Position numbers and translations under genes: made by a program
DNA from: a virus
IMG/VR virus record: IMGVR_UViG_3300049596_000709
Location: 1 to 54,763 of that record
Strand: one strand, 5' to 3'
DNA: 54,763 bases
Notes under the pieces: model-generated
Told to the model about the DNA's origin: nothing
The model's database searches: none
The model's input: the letters and a program-made list of their open reading frames with translations, nothing else
Shown here: in pieces, positions 18,901-24,140 of the stretch
How positions within the stretch are numbered: position 1 is the stretch's first letter
How the letters are laid out: every line of letters begins with the position of its first letter

Positions 18901-19495
18901 TCGCCCTAAGCCTTCTAGCCATATCTGAGTTGCCGCCAAGGCCAAGGCCAAATACGAACTCGGTGTACGCGGATGTAGCAGTATTGAGATCAATCGATGC
19001 AGTGATTGGCACGAATCCTGGTCCCATTGCAGCGAGTCGTGCAAAAGCATGTGCTCGCTCCATTGAATTTTCTTCATATCCATGAGCTTTAATAACCAAA
19101 GAGCGTATTGAGCTGTCGATGTATTCGTCAGCTGCAATCCACTTAGCGCGCTCGTTGCGCAGCGAAGCTGCGGTCATGCTGTGTGCTTTTGTTGAGAAAG
19201 GATGTCCGATAGCCAATAGATCACTATTTTGCAGCGATGCTTCAGTTACCTTGTTAATCGTTGCAAGAGAGATAAACGAGCCAACTGCTCGAAGCGCGGA
19301 AAACTCGCGCTTTGCTACACTTGCGTTTTTTGTCTTTTCAAGATCCCTGTTAGCAACAGTGATAGCCGCTTTGTCAGACACCCTACGCTCAGGAAGAGTG
19401 CGAAGGTTCGCTTCTTGTACCATCGAGAGAATTGCCTCACGAATGCTGTGTACATCTTTTTTGCGTAATTTAGATCCATTATGCAAGTTGCTCAT
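3944..19495 (-). CDS. Giant polyvalent virion-associated protein (5,183 residues)
   Basis: One uninterrupted frame whose ATG overlaps the preceding stop (ATGA). Approximate domains in order: residues 190-270, basic GRFSKVSGRVV module; 510-585, 612-692 and 802-872, three WYL-like repeats (for example PIEVWVNGQTGRINLRAID); 918-985, KTSC domain; 1018-1240, a helical module duplicated at a 119-codon period; 1695-1808, ADP-ribosyltransferase-like (LWRSIG, DPRSFTA); 1865-2085, HipA/PI3K-like kinase fold (DAWLANYD, RVDPGGAL); 2208-2415, DEDDh exonuclease (FDYETTG, HNAPFD, HTADADSEA); 2548-3165, UvrD/Rep helicase (AAAGAGKTS, DEAQD, GDENQAIYQF, VGVTRAKK); 3521-3728, ADP-ribosyltransferase (VFRG, YSSTS, EKE); 3808-3925 and 4078-4188, Nudix; 4692-4765, ART-like GADYVF region. 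Acidic Pro/Glu linkers, including APEAPEAPEAP, separate the domains. It lies between portal and protease, where MuF-type minor capsid genes sit, so packaging and ejection with DNA are inferred. Individual activities are predictions from motifs. Confidence 0.85.
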   Translation of the reverse strand: MSNLHNGSKLRKKDVHSIREAILSMVQEANLRTLPERRVSDKAAITVANRDLEKTKNASVAKREFSALRAVGSFISLATINKVTEASLQNSDLLAIGHPFSTKAHSMTAASLRNERAKWIAADEYIDSSIRSLVIKAHGYEENSMERAHAFARLAAMGPGFVPITASIDLNTATSAYTEFVFGLGLGGNSDMARRLRAKMQRRDRLGRFAFMGGGFSFSFRSKDGRFSKVSGRVVGASGDQDSIDIEVKNHPRLADGIYAMPSSRGTAVRAILDDEIIKDLPQADIDIAADDVFVDEASLTRMMAPTGWTTEESSTQGGKAVSWVHKSEDGYEVYDSPGDPFGRFQLRREKGNGARQPFPKVKSWADVQKQAISDQDLYKDYLEKEQINQDKNKAFDEAAKSGEGPPSKALPGRAWVKHENGQWYERELGRNYDVADEELQKIAKEATGPYLPPKDNDFGKKYKTSTGKWKEWDEGSDESWQYKQDYQKRLNGEYSKLKRLQEAQKAGLFDPKSDIATVRDINGDSSVGEQLRSAITDTAAVRFNYDGKYDVQFTPKSSYVNKKTGKTNFVGLDTKGVQRTYAADKIAPPKSAAKTEVKATIPDAPEAPPVDTTPDVVDLKAAIEGMKLGETKEYVAGLAAKKQKVRFNYSGSERVVEPIEVWVNGQTGRINLRAIDKDVKKNFSFDKIEAPKPSERDIARDQRNADRVDENINNPDNWELKPVGYPATRSEWNYIGPRPRSEDSVGPYISPPQSVLDKYAKDLFGPKDGGPNVDETDTSTDFPMSPEERAAAKARPSERVTNLDGLKGDELTAAIDKAIADKKPLKFTYHEKERLVRPLEVWTNPKTGKVNLRAVEADADTDKNFTLEKIGKPVDEKIKQIDADDIINMPQEQLDDVVDALWPAAAPSQQVAPEATGRRIVDASSSTAVERVEYDPATKELFIQFKSSKDGKGGGVYKYSDVAPEFVDRLESGSIGKMIPELKKNNSSEKLDEFPAGGSGGPGEPPAGGPVVPGNTGDDAVDKLRQAQALIAEMEDSGAFDAAKVDDAIKLVNSASSDFDSFVKSKDAVNQGNAEGQIKNLLEELDDLKSREDVDLAPNFDDYILDVELDVIRFGESDDDGPGEPPTGGPSAGTPGDDAVDKLRQAQALIADLEDSGKYDAKKANAAIKLVEEASKDFDSFLMSKDAVNQGDAEGQIKNLLEELKDLRNRKDVDLAPNFDDYLLDVEADIIRFSELDDDGTGGPGAPSEPPAGGPVNPDKYETEYGFDYPKKVTDENGNQVSRVIVDVVTEDMSLEEIERDFKKKFPGGAMKVIRQRGTNGWPEVQYDVRPGDEDKLGKWYSGDLEPYDYAGDADALDDADTRNLPTAQDYMDDPAVAEDADAGSFFDEPMFDSLFDTPDGAYKLNVFEAYRPVGRTTEDSEDFTDDPDVLATKFDVTELGRALAQAVLPLTNDQATGYGNLPFESGDEPVKAEALYEALGAARMTPNLVLAGLYDSMLDPERGLTNVERITDVSRNDSSLDNGIDDPFTAEILPVADRSAEIDAAIALNEKIGSYRYASNGVQKMRDHSENNPKMLDIAKDLTQREDDDVQFDTINLIDLLDKYLPWASSSDADERDAFRGLWGMMMSLDGGSSIESDSRFEGFRREILSSFERRSGNPTLAQDDYDEFVLQYGGFPEFVAGKKAIADGQDDLSAETSAAAFFRLVKASSRPNTAPLWRSIGVAEGSSEFQKYTVPGSRFDMDPRSFTAQSLETGTFGDIAYSPTDKKIERVIFKLDPGDGDTISAESVSWFPDERENIAFGSFEVIEVTRQPSQLGKTRNDDYVVRIRKVDSGNQTDEQSALPAPGQFSEATQHGDISGWTQVGNQAGSNPGGFYDDPAGNSYYIKQARSQSHADNEALASAFYKELGVPAAEVGFGEKDGVLHLVTPLIDGATPNFEEKVYGGDNEYVKKVQDNFAVDAWLANYDIVGMVYDNVVSDANGEPVRVDPGGALMWRAQGKPKPWFGDTVDELDSMRDPDVNEQAANVFGTMSDDQIKASAQKVANLTPERIEEIIDSVVTSPDDAALLKERLLNRRQYIMDRFGFEEPTDVLGEPQSIASEMGIASKDLQAGDVTVGDSFVIERIFTDADTKKGKVSVQGYFPGHESQVKQWNENTVIMATRGGQLPAKGDAPALHRPVAPAKPQPAAFTGSIADELSGAQSWDEVRSILRGKTIVFFDYETTGFPDKKTGDKSSNQPAQLGAVKVVDGQIVDRFNLFMNPEEPLGGWSRDNLKGADGTPLTDEQLATALDKGEAHRQFIEWAGQDVILAAHNAPFDLGVMNETLGKKGLEYAPTGGVIDTLKLAQTVIASKKAAAHHVNKDQIKTGDPSGPDTHRLGDLASHFGVELGDGWHTADADSEATSNVLNSLIDYAAGADGGDTSLRSVLDAGDSYQSNMAEFEARSAQFKDELANYEIQKAIAAAWNCRGGTVASIAALIAAIDDPDCNVPSIDDLIKAATPGGTDFVDPEGLHTGDSSTGDAYTLEAEEIPEMDGVEPPFIPGIEDPDDEFRPSDQQQAVVEALFTGGDIVIRAAAGAGKTSTLKILARRLQKHKPKERVAYIAFNATVAAEARESMPSNVEVRTADSISVNWTKLNFPKLHKKKGAKDTLYSPSDIATHLKVPAMTGMDNKGKPAKLPVSESVKELRKAIYQFTISADKEIGPQHFDSDAVEASDIPKLVEAAERWWADILSENGKMLFSFPHMKKMWALSNPDLSDDSGGLKTPASVIFMDEAQDINPVLGRVIAAQTAQKVYVGDENQAIYQFMGAEDELQKVTVQHDLPLTKSYRFGEVIARNANRYLRFKERFLGEKKTFAVEGAGKFPGEIVAAGSMKNAQAVLVRSNAGAFREVRTELLNDRIVGVTKGFKADLDNFIIAVDWLQAPEATRGSRPMRVPEELRGYKNWAEIVDEAAKEGDSDFSRKTRILVDDVEQLGLEELKSLASRVKVLKGKVNTKVVDDGSLPDLPDDLSPGVEGDVGRDITFSVEEDAIVLRGSTYGVKDQIKTANGGPAKYDGDRKAWIIPAKTDKARQAGLEKLQKVLAPETVAEASYVDVVVSSVHQAKGAEWDEVRMGNDFFGPRKPKKSDGGEDADWIMPTPVELNLAYVGVTRAKKTLDPGSLNWIDSWVKSDDPEIMGLVDGVVVAPEAPEAPEAPTAASEDDSSAPTTSPDVDDEVAETAETIESVGEAVEGTNDPFGPGGEAPSAEQQAKDLEDSFNELSDYADSLTDPEGENNLKTGAKNKVKKAQKDLKQLQKDLEDGSITQAEATTKLQQMIAEFPDSDSNTEEALDMWTYRQTMIDLESVLTGERYMRPTGKGLPPRDAVDSKGRPVGFSKNGKFIRLGTRVRDKWGFSGTVDSYNENDWINVNVRYDIDPRDPAKVKKGKWGPGVARVSKNSRTLTVIEPGDREPWIDNGSVPENKKPKQIEEQTRIHLDMLEKRGETAWDGSEKDRQEPGGDLPKAEAPQGATEAPEESKASKAEFIKNSDFVDVLAEYYTTAKQAFNKGTLTKKDWDRVQSYFGSDSIAVNNFLRSGKRLWLTNDKDTIENVIKSIDDIFDVAGVELPGNVIVFRGIYDADKLFPDGVKPGDVFDDLGYSSTSIKSDVARTFTNTDETATVLAITVPSGTKMLANNTAIQAGQQKKEKEILLPRGLTFKVTSVTERTKPNKAYSFLPETYREIAVEIVSTPNAKAPKAEEIPAPPPWNPDVDAPEETAPTVANAKPSVELAAAADDARVSLDAYFDESFDKDDVEQATNSFSLKKTSHGQAADAVVYRKGADGFEVLMISREYGPFRGAMALPGGFRDGEESFADTADREMAEEVGIVAADAIKRTDLGTVLDSPDWDPRFVKGMSVGAVAYEVDGDKVEVTAGDDATGAVWIPVLDLANGKYPIAFGHATWLAEAFRDNRKYNRKFEIIKQASKERNTRLIEKINAVRSDLNEPVFEQYGPKAPDWVPEGPGRWRGAALTVDSDGVTIANGTVFDDVEKLKNGSLKPPVLPFFAPMGSEDAKDGDGYYFAKSGKRYWGRWGAEGVLLRKQGAGGEVQYLLGKRADWISSGGGKWAYPGGAHGTQFNAERGGTTGRAEILEELGVELSHPLVKGRETTALTYENPIEPDWTYRTVIIDASDDNVKQVQISDNETSEVGWFTADQIKEMNSQGMLHPSLNNNIEEILKLSEKTPVEKPVRDWSGLDIEKMETLPSGLASKKGISTLDEYFEAEEAFYSLIALDREFDAGQLAAMITQSLESSNAKKSMLDRWEKDHSMSASLEDQLTDYIDSSDKIGNSPIARWFETVDSDAIDQRQLQIEAGYEKYSGLGKIIERTGRPRVIPDVEQDFTKSNFAEIPSLMAAAQAVVNKKRASGSQEVAISAMVDSGDIEDLEVRASTVVDENGERKLRLRYTLTSWAGVAFGNRVAKDPDYRRDVVKMPSSFLNSNKDIVLDSGTAVWQFDEGVSYVWDSEDLGTVEDQKRPFTITFVQASDDPNQEELYLSTSARAPNALHNQVVIDLPLDATNAEITDALGLGGVRDPRPTTQKDLEIAVENRFLSLFGKMTDATQNAESQGKRQRMLDTIKADWGVSPSDVTVSVSSTGHIEYRIPEDVAIEIEKSTGVKYMNHSIFTSAYIKDYEKQNEKKPGYIDYHSMTPRQKADVIAEGLMKLIEAGGLMSTVSRYQEGRQFFGMSSNEDMGTGGADYVFLTPADDFVGSIGTPFREEDAAIAFNARNLLQRIDIYANRDDKYGERRESQDIISNIGVYTHEFMTKHGASLDDAKHMSVSRLVRESLLKKLAQKNISKIGGRDVEEVIVETGSKRTQDIIQSNSAGKDNILLFNNYLESIDAEPVNFNEYVATIEAASTSLEGPSSSYNKKTITYYPAPEGSVVLATRHATSPNMLLKDGDMLIVRHPDGTLWQYPAISTGDYSWGSEPNVMTDSGLAATITELRLPVPDAPDWTSKQYVPLGVQKYPKETQQIAAIESIKKGLADKTISKSSAIAKLIELAGMPITLASRAAVVTALDGMKDVTDPMTSAGQQLENIPANLSSFIERMETNNYIASPAILEMTSGEDIGSTRVVYSIRKEAISNGQGGKQIAVMAMTALGGMYFPLDLKTGLIFDTEKSIGIFSSRGIEYKIRGLSPSEQHKLL

Positions 19496-20559
19496 TTTTT
19501 ATCGCCTGTCTTTTTGCGTGGTAGCAGATCTGCGTCTTTACTATTGTACATTGTTATTGCCAACTGTGATGTTCTTTCGTACGGATCTTCATTAGCAGCT
19601 ACAGCGCGCATCCAAGCTGCGCGAAAAATAGGAACTGAGTCGTAGTTTAGTCCTGAGAATTCTGTAAAGCGCAATATCGCATGCTCAGGTGACATGTACG
19701 CATCTTTACTTTCTATGTGAACAATCAATTCAGCACTTGCAGCTGCCGATGCTGTAATCGCTAAATCTTTTCTCGACGACTTAGGATGCTTAGCAGGAAG
19801 AAGGTCATTATCTTGTTTGTAGTTTGGATTGGCTGGTCGGCCAGTCCTTAGCAGACGAAGATACGCATTAACGCGAGCCATTGCCCATTGGTCACGGCCA
19901 ACTCCTGGCCTGTGCGAACTTGAAAATGCACCGGCGCCTCGGCGATAAACTGCCTTGAGCATTGAAAGAGTAGCTTTTCTTCCTTCAGACGCTTTTTTAT
20001 TATGCTCTTCTACTTTGTTTGATAAAGCCTTTTCTACTTTGTCAGAAAAAACTATTTTTTTACCGCCAGATGCAGATCCTTTTTTATTTGTATCTGATCC
20101 ACGTATGCGATCTTTTTTCGGTGCGGGCTTAGACGCTGCAGCGGTTACCGTCCCATCTGGGATAAGCGCAAAACGGCAATACCCGTCTGGCTCGACTTGC
20201 GCTTCAATTATTTTACAAGAAGTGCCGCCTTCATATAGAATGCAGTTGCCGCACTTAACGCCGATGCTGGCTAATTCGTTTTGCGCGCCTGGCGTGTATC
20301 CAGCCCAGACACCAGTGTCATCGCTATTGAACTTGCCGTACCTTTGCGTTATCTCAATGAGAGCATCTGCAAGTTCGCTCTCTTCTGGTATGACGTATTT
20401 GCCACTACGCATTCCACCATTTGTGTATCCGTCAGCGGCGTCAGTTATTACAATCACGCCAGTCACGTCGCGGCAACCGCACGTGCATTCTGGCATACAA
20501 ACACATGCACCTGCTGTGCAAACGCATGCTATGTCACATGACTGACAGTTCGTGTTCAC
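19492..20559 (-). CDS. Cys-rich capsid-associated protein upstream of the giant protein
   Basis: A 355-residue protein starting at GTG (20559) behind TAGGAGA. Residues 5-28 hold about ten cysteines (CQSCDIACVC, CMPECTCGC), suggesting a metal-binding knuckle. Around residues 95-130 is VKCGNCILYEGG, then Cys, then GYCRF, the same CGNC module as in the gene at 3193-3912. Around residues 205-250 a GAGAFSSSHRPGVGRDQWAM block followed by AYLRLL matches a segment conserved in phage head-assembly proteins. The stop overlaps the giant gene's ATG (ATGA) and the gene follows the portal by 19 nt, so it belongs to the head operon. It is likely a minor capsid or assembly factor; biochemical role unknown. 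Confidence 0.62.
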   Translation of the reverse strand: MNTNCQSCDIACVCTAGACVCMPECTCGCRDVTGVIVITDAADGYTNGGMRSGKYVIPEESELADALIEITQRYGKFNSDDTGVWAGYTPGAQNELASIGVKCGNCILYEGGTSCKIIEAQVEPDGYCRFALIPDGTVTAAASKPAPKKDRIRGSDTNKKGSASGGKKIVFSDKVEKALSNKVEEHNKKASEGRKATLSMLKAVYRRGAGAFSSSHRPGVGRDQWAMARVNAYLRLLRTGRPANPNYKQDNDLLPAKHPKSSRKDLAITASAAASAELIVHIESKDAYMSPEHAILRFTEFSGLNYDSVPIFRAAWMRAVAANEDPYERTSQLAITMYNSKDADLLPRKKTGDKK

Positions 20560-20578
20560 TTAGTTCTCCTACGCGATG

Positions 20579-22336
20579 TTACTGCGGTGGCGCTTGAGGA
20601 CCTAAGTCCACGGCCACTTGCGGTTCTGCTAACGTCTCTGGTGGAGGTCCTTGTGTAGGTTGCTCTGGCGGTGGTGCGGCGCTTGGCTGTCCACCTTGCA
20701 ACATGTCCATTATGTTGGCGGGCATTGGAGCTACGCTTGAAGCTTGTTGAGCTGCTCTAGTAGCTTTTATGATCTCTGGAGCGAACGCGCCAATCATTGA
20801 CTCAGTAAGTTCTGGAGAAATGCTTCCTTTTTCAAACAACATACGAAGTGCGACTTCATCCGGTGTCGGCGCATCTGCTTCGCTGAAACCGTGTGCACGC
20901 CTCCATGTATCAAACGAAATAGCTTTTCTATCAAAGCCGGAGTCAGCGTCAGCTGCTCTGTCATTACGAGTTGCGACGGCGCTTGGGTCGTACCATACGG
21001 TGATACGCCTTACGTCGCCTTCATCAAAACCGTTAGCAATAAGGTACGGACGAAGGTAAACAACTGTAAGTGCGTCAGCGATAAGTAGCATTAACGGTTC
21101 AATATGTGCTTTGTACAGTGACTCGTCAATTTGCAATGCATTTGAATAGCGAACATTCGCAAGACCAGTGACGATATCTTTTGGAACGTCAAGTCCTTGA
21201 AGAATTCTGTCTAAGACGCGATCAGCTCGTTGCGCAAGCGCCGGGTCAAACGAGCGCTCAAACTTGAATTGCTTAATCTTGTCGCCAAGCTCAGCAGGAC
21301 CACGGATAATCAAAGGAACAACTGCTGATGCAGAATCTTCATCACGAATTGGCGTTGTCATCGCATCAATGAGTTGATCTTCAAACTCGTCGCCAGCTTC
21401 TTCAGCCGTGATACCTGGATTCATATTGTTCTCGTCATCATACGGATAATCAGGATCAGCAGATGCCGCAACACTGAGTCCGTCAGGAAGGTACAACGCA
21501 CCAGCGTTTAAGCGTGAGCGAGCTGTGGCACGGAACGTTCTATTTAATAGCAACAATTCTGCGCAAAGATCAAGCAGTCCTCGAAGTGACGAGTCGGCTT
21601 CTTCAGAAAATCGTGGATGCGCGCGCCAGATGCGACCAACAAACGAAGTCGATGGCAGCGCAACTATTCCCTTGTTGCGATTTCCGCCACCGCTGTTGTT
21701 ACTCCCAGTGAGCAAGTCCCTACGACCGACAATTCCATAAGTATTTTTTGCATCAACTTGTACTTCATCAACTGAGCGAATATCCCACGACTCAGGAATT
21801 TGAGATCCGATTTGCGCAGGCATTTGCACTAAGTAGCATTCGCCGGTGACGCTTATATTGAGCGCGGCATCTCGAAGCAATCCTGCTTGGCCACCGTACG
21901 CTGAGTCAAGACGAAGAAGCGCGCGCTCGGCTGCTGCAGCTAAGCGCTGGTCAATCTGAGAAGAGCTACGTACCGACACTGGAGTTTCAGCTTGGTTTTC
22001 AATTACTGCTGGATAAATACGAATACGTGAAACAACTGACGCAACTAAGTTAAAGGCGTACTTGACTTCGCCAATGGCATCGTAGTATTCCCAAGCCTCT
22101 GACTGCCAAGCAGACGAGCTTGCGGCACGACGGTTCTTAAACTGTTCGGCTTCGCCTTTGTCATTGACTCGTACCTGTGCGGCCGCTGCTGTCAAAGCTC
22201 GTGGCGCTGAGTATGGTGCTGACTGTGCTACAGAATATCCTGGGGAAGAAGGAAAGGTCGGCTGCGCGGATGATCGTGCTACAGGCTTGCCAGTCCTGCG
22301 TGTTGGCTCAATAAAATCTCGGCGGAAAACGCCCAC
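20579..22336 (-). CDS. Portal protein
   Basis: A 585-residue protein, the normal size for a portal. It starts at GTG (22336) behind a GGAGA site. Features of the HK97/actinophage portal family are visible: an early helix around VASVVSRIRIY, the ISVTGECYLVQMP strand region near residue 165, and a C-terminal helix pair around GLDVPKDIVTGLANVRYSNA and IADALTVVYLRPYL. The tail is Pro/Gln rich (PPPEQPTQGPPPE). Portals form the dodecameric ring at one capsid vertex through which DNA enters and leaves. Its place just upstream of the Cys-rich and giant proteins fits the usual terminase-portal-capsid order, though here about 2.2 kb of other genes and repeats lie between terminase and portal. Confidence 0.88.
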   Translation of the reverse strand: MGVFRRDFIEPTRRTGKPVARSSAQPTFPSSPGYSVAQSAPYSAPRALTAAAAQVRVNDKGEAEQFKNRRAASSSAWQSEAWEYYDAIGEVKYAFNLVASVVSRIRIYPAVIENQAETPVSVRSSSQIDQRLAAAAERALLRLDSAYGGQAGLLRDAALNISVTGECYLVQMPAQIGSQIPESWDIRSVDEVQVDAKNTYGIVGRRDLLTGSNNSGGGNRNKGIVALPSTSFVGRIWRAHPRFSEEADSSLRGLLDLCAELLLLNRTFRATARSRLNAGALYLPDGLSVAASADPDYPYDDENNMNPGITAEEAGDEFEDQLIDAMTTPIRDEDSASAVVPLIIRGPAELGDKIKQFKFERSFDPALAQRADRVLDRILQGLDVPKDIVTGLANVRYSNALQIDESLYKAHIEPLMLLIADALTVVYLRPYLIANGFDEGDVRRITVWYDPSAVATRNDRAADADSGFDRKAISFDTWRRAHGFSEADAPTPDEVALRMLFEKGSISPELTESMIGAFAPEIIKATRAAQQASSVAPMPANIMDMLQGGQPSAAPPPEQPTQGPPPETLAEPQVAVDLGPQAPPQ

Positions 22337-22403
22337 GTTATCTCCTATAGTCGTTACAACGGAGTTGACTAAGGCATACTAACACGCTTAGTGTGTTTGT
22401 ATG

Positions 22404-22688
22404 TCAATCAACGCGGTTAAGAAACCCGACGATAGTTGAAAAAGCAAAGATGCTTAATACAACAACTGTCCAGTCAGTGTTTATTCTATACATAACTACA
22501 GCAGGCAATGATACCCAGATGCTGACGCACCACGGGCAGGTAATTAAGTATCCCAAACCGCCTTCGGAAGCTGGATACTTTTTCCAAATACGATTGCGAT
22601 ACTTATTAAAGACAACGTCAGTTGTGGCAAGTCTTGTGATTCGGTAAATGGCCAAAGCCATGATTGTGTAGTCTATTATACGAGTCAT
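22404..22688 (-). CDS. DUF1360-like small membrane protein
   Basis: A 94-residue protein. I use the ATG at 22688 because it overlaps the preceding stop (ATGA). It has the DUF1360 look: an N-terminal DYTIMALAIYRITRLATTD helix, a GGLGYLITCPWCVSIWVSL segment with the CPWCVSIW core, and hydrophobic helices to the end. It probably has two or three membrane segments. This family is common next to head genes in actinophages and in Gram-positive genomes; its role is unknown. It lies between a small conserved protein and the portal. A short inverted repeat (AACAC...GTGTT) lies in the 67-nt gap that follows it. Confidence 0.72.
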   Translation of the reverse strand: MTRIIDYTIMALAIYRITRLATTDVVFNKYRNRIWKKYPASEGGLGYLITCPWCVSIWVSLPAVVMYRINTDWTVVVLSIFAFSTIVGFLNRVD

Positions 22689-23083
22689 TCTGTTCCTGTT
22701 GGGTCCTTCACTGAGTACAGGGTTCCGTACGGATTCCATGCGCGCAGCATACTGCCGCAGCCGCAGTTGTTGTCTTTGCTGAAGATTACTACTTTTCCAG
22801 ATGTGGTTACTAGGCGAGACGTTCCTTTGTTCCGTTCTGTTGTCAAGTCTAGGGTTTCTTCGTTATAGCCTTCTTTAAAGATAAGCATCGGTCCGTTTTG
22901 ACCATCGCCTGCTATCAAAACATTGCCGCCGTACAGCACTACTCGTACGGCTTCAACTTTCCGCGAGTGTGCAATCTGCTTGCCGTCAAGAACGGTAAGA
23001 GCGCTATAGGCTTCATATTGGTTATCTTCAGGCGCCGGGCAAACTAGAACCTGTGCAGGAAAGACATCGTATTTTATTTGCAT
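22685..23083 (-). CDS. Conserved actinophage head-region protein
   Basis: A 132-residue, mainly beta protein. The centre has LYGGNVLIAGDGQNGPMLIF and the C-terminal part has NNCGCGSMLRAWNPYGTLY; the CGCGS-R-WNPYG signature recurs in small proteins upstream of DUF1360 in actinophages. It ends by overlapping the DUF1360-like gene and starts 3 nt after the HTH gene, so all three are one transcription unit. Function unknown. The CxCG pair could bind a metal. Confidence 0.6.
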   Translation of the reverse strand: MQIKYDVFPAQVLVCPAPEDNQYEAYSALTVLDGKQIAHSRKVEAVRVVLYGGNVLIAGDGQNGPMLIFKEGYNEETLDLTTERNKGTSRLVTTSGKVVIFSKDNNCGCGSMLRAWNPYGTLYSVKDPTGTE

Positions 23084-23086
23084 TAG

Positions 23087-23635
23087 CTACTTTCCTACGC
23101 CAATTCTTCGAGCCATCGCCCTGTAGGTAACACCTGCGGCGTCGGAAAGCTCTCGGACAGAGACATTTTGCTTGAAGTATAGATCCTTACATAGTTCTGT
23201 AAGTTCAACGTTTGCCTTTGCGTAGACGCCATTTGGATTTGCTCGAGCTCTATACTGTCTCGCAAGTGGTGAGAGCTTTTGTATTTGTTGTTGCTTGGCG
23301 TGAGTAAGCAAAGGACTGGTCGGATCGTATGCACGGCGGACGCGCTTGTGCTTATGCGCCGAGGCGGATTTTTCCGCTGCGGGTAAGATAGAACGTGATC
23401 TCGGAGAAGAAGGGGAAGAGATTGAGGGAATAGGTGGATGGTCGGGACGTGTTTGCGTATTGCCAGTGGCCCATACACGGATGGATGAACGTTGCTTGGG
23501 AGGAGTGAACGCATCGGCAATCGCACCAAGTGACCAACCCGCACTTGAAAGCGCCTTTACTCGCGCTTTTAATTCATTACCATTAAGGACGGCGAGAAAC
23601 TCACGCTCAGAATGTGGAAGAACTTGCTTGGCCAT
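23087..23635 (-). CDS. Two-HTH DNA-binding protein, possible small terminase
   Basis: A 182-residue protein with two helix-turn-helix segments. One is near residues 30-55 (LSSAGWSLGAIADAF, then SIRVWA) and one is at the C-terminus (NVSVRELSDAAGVTYRAM then RRIGVGK). They are joined by a basic Ser/Pro-rich linker. It is the first gene of the head operon and reads away from the 66-bp repeat array, so it may bind those repeats. Small terminases often show this layout, as do transcription factors; sequence alone does not decide. A pair of GGAATTTGTAC repeats sits just upstream. Confidence 0.62.
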   Translation of the reverse strand: MAKQVLPHSEREFLAVLNGNELKARVKALSSAGWSLGAIADAFTPPKQRSSIRVWATGNTQTRPDHPPIPSISSPSSPRSRSILPAAEKSASAHKHKRVRRAYDPTSPLLTHAKQQQIQKLSPLARQYRARANPNGVYAKANVELTELCKDLYFKQNVSVRELSDAAGVTYRAMARRIGVGK

Positions 23636-23681
23636 GTCTTCAACGTATCATAGCCGCAGCGGAAAACTTGTGTACAACAGA

Positions 23682-23725
23682 GGAATTTGTACCTTAAGGA
23701 TAAAAAGGCTTTGGGGAATTTGTAC
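23682..23725 (-). promoter_or_regulatory. Direct repeat pair upstream of the head operon
   Basis: GGAATTTGTAC occurs at 23682-23692 and again at 23715-23725, same orientation and 33 bp apart, about three helical turns. They lie 47-90 bp upstream of the HTH gene start. A weak TTGTAC / TATGAT pair follows with a long spacer. Candidate operator or late-promoter site; not proven. Confidence 0.4.
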
Positions 23726-23810
23726 AGCTAGAGAAATAGTACATTATGGTTAATGGTTTTAGCCTGCGAGAGGGCAGCGGTTATAGAGCGTCCACTCGGG
23801 ATTGGTTTCC

Positions 23811-24140
23811 ATGAAACCCTTATGTTATAACGGTTTCTGAAAGCCAATGATTGCAATGGTTAGAGGGCAAGGTGCCATGAAACCGTTGGTATCATTGGTC
23901 TTCTAATGTCCAATGATTGCAATGGTTTGACGAGGTGTCATCATCAAAGCCTTACTCTATAAGGCTTTCTAATGTCCAATGATAGCAAGGGTTTCATGGT
24001 GTGCCTTCATCAAACCCTTGTAACATAAGGCTTTCTAAGGTCCAATGATTGCAATGGTTTGATGACAGGCAGTCGTCAAACCCTTATGTTATATGGCTGT
24101 CTAATGTCCAATGATTGCAAGGGTTTCGTCAAAAGCAAGG
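23811..24140. repeat. Five tandem 66-bp repeats (candidate pac/ori iterons)
   Basis: Units start at 23811, 23877, 23943, 24009 and 24075, each exactly 66 bp. The conserved core is TCTAATGTCCAATGATTGCA followed by AGGGTTT or TGGTTT, with the perfect palindrome ATTGCAAT in most units. The opening AAACCCTT pairs with the later AAGGGTTT, so each unit can form a stem. A diverged half unit may precede the first. No ORF fits. Phage iterons of this type mark replication origins or packaging sites; the position between terminase and head genes favours a packaging or control role, which is inference. Confidence 0.75.

Noticed and set aside
3944-19495. Giant gene as an assembly artefact joining several genes
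   Set aside because: The frame stays open for 15.5 kb, domains are joined by acidic linkers in the same frame, and both borders overlap or closely flank neighbouring genes.
23346-23753. Plus-strand 135-codon frame opposite the HTH gene
   Set aside because: Antisense to a gene with two HTH segments; no other plus-strand gene exists in the window.
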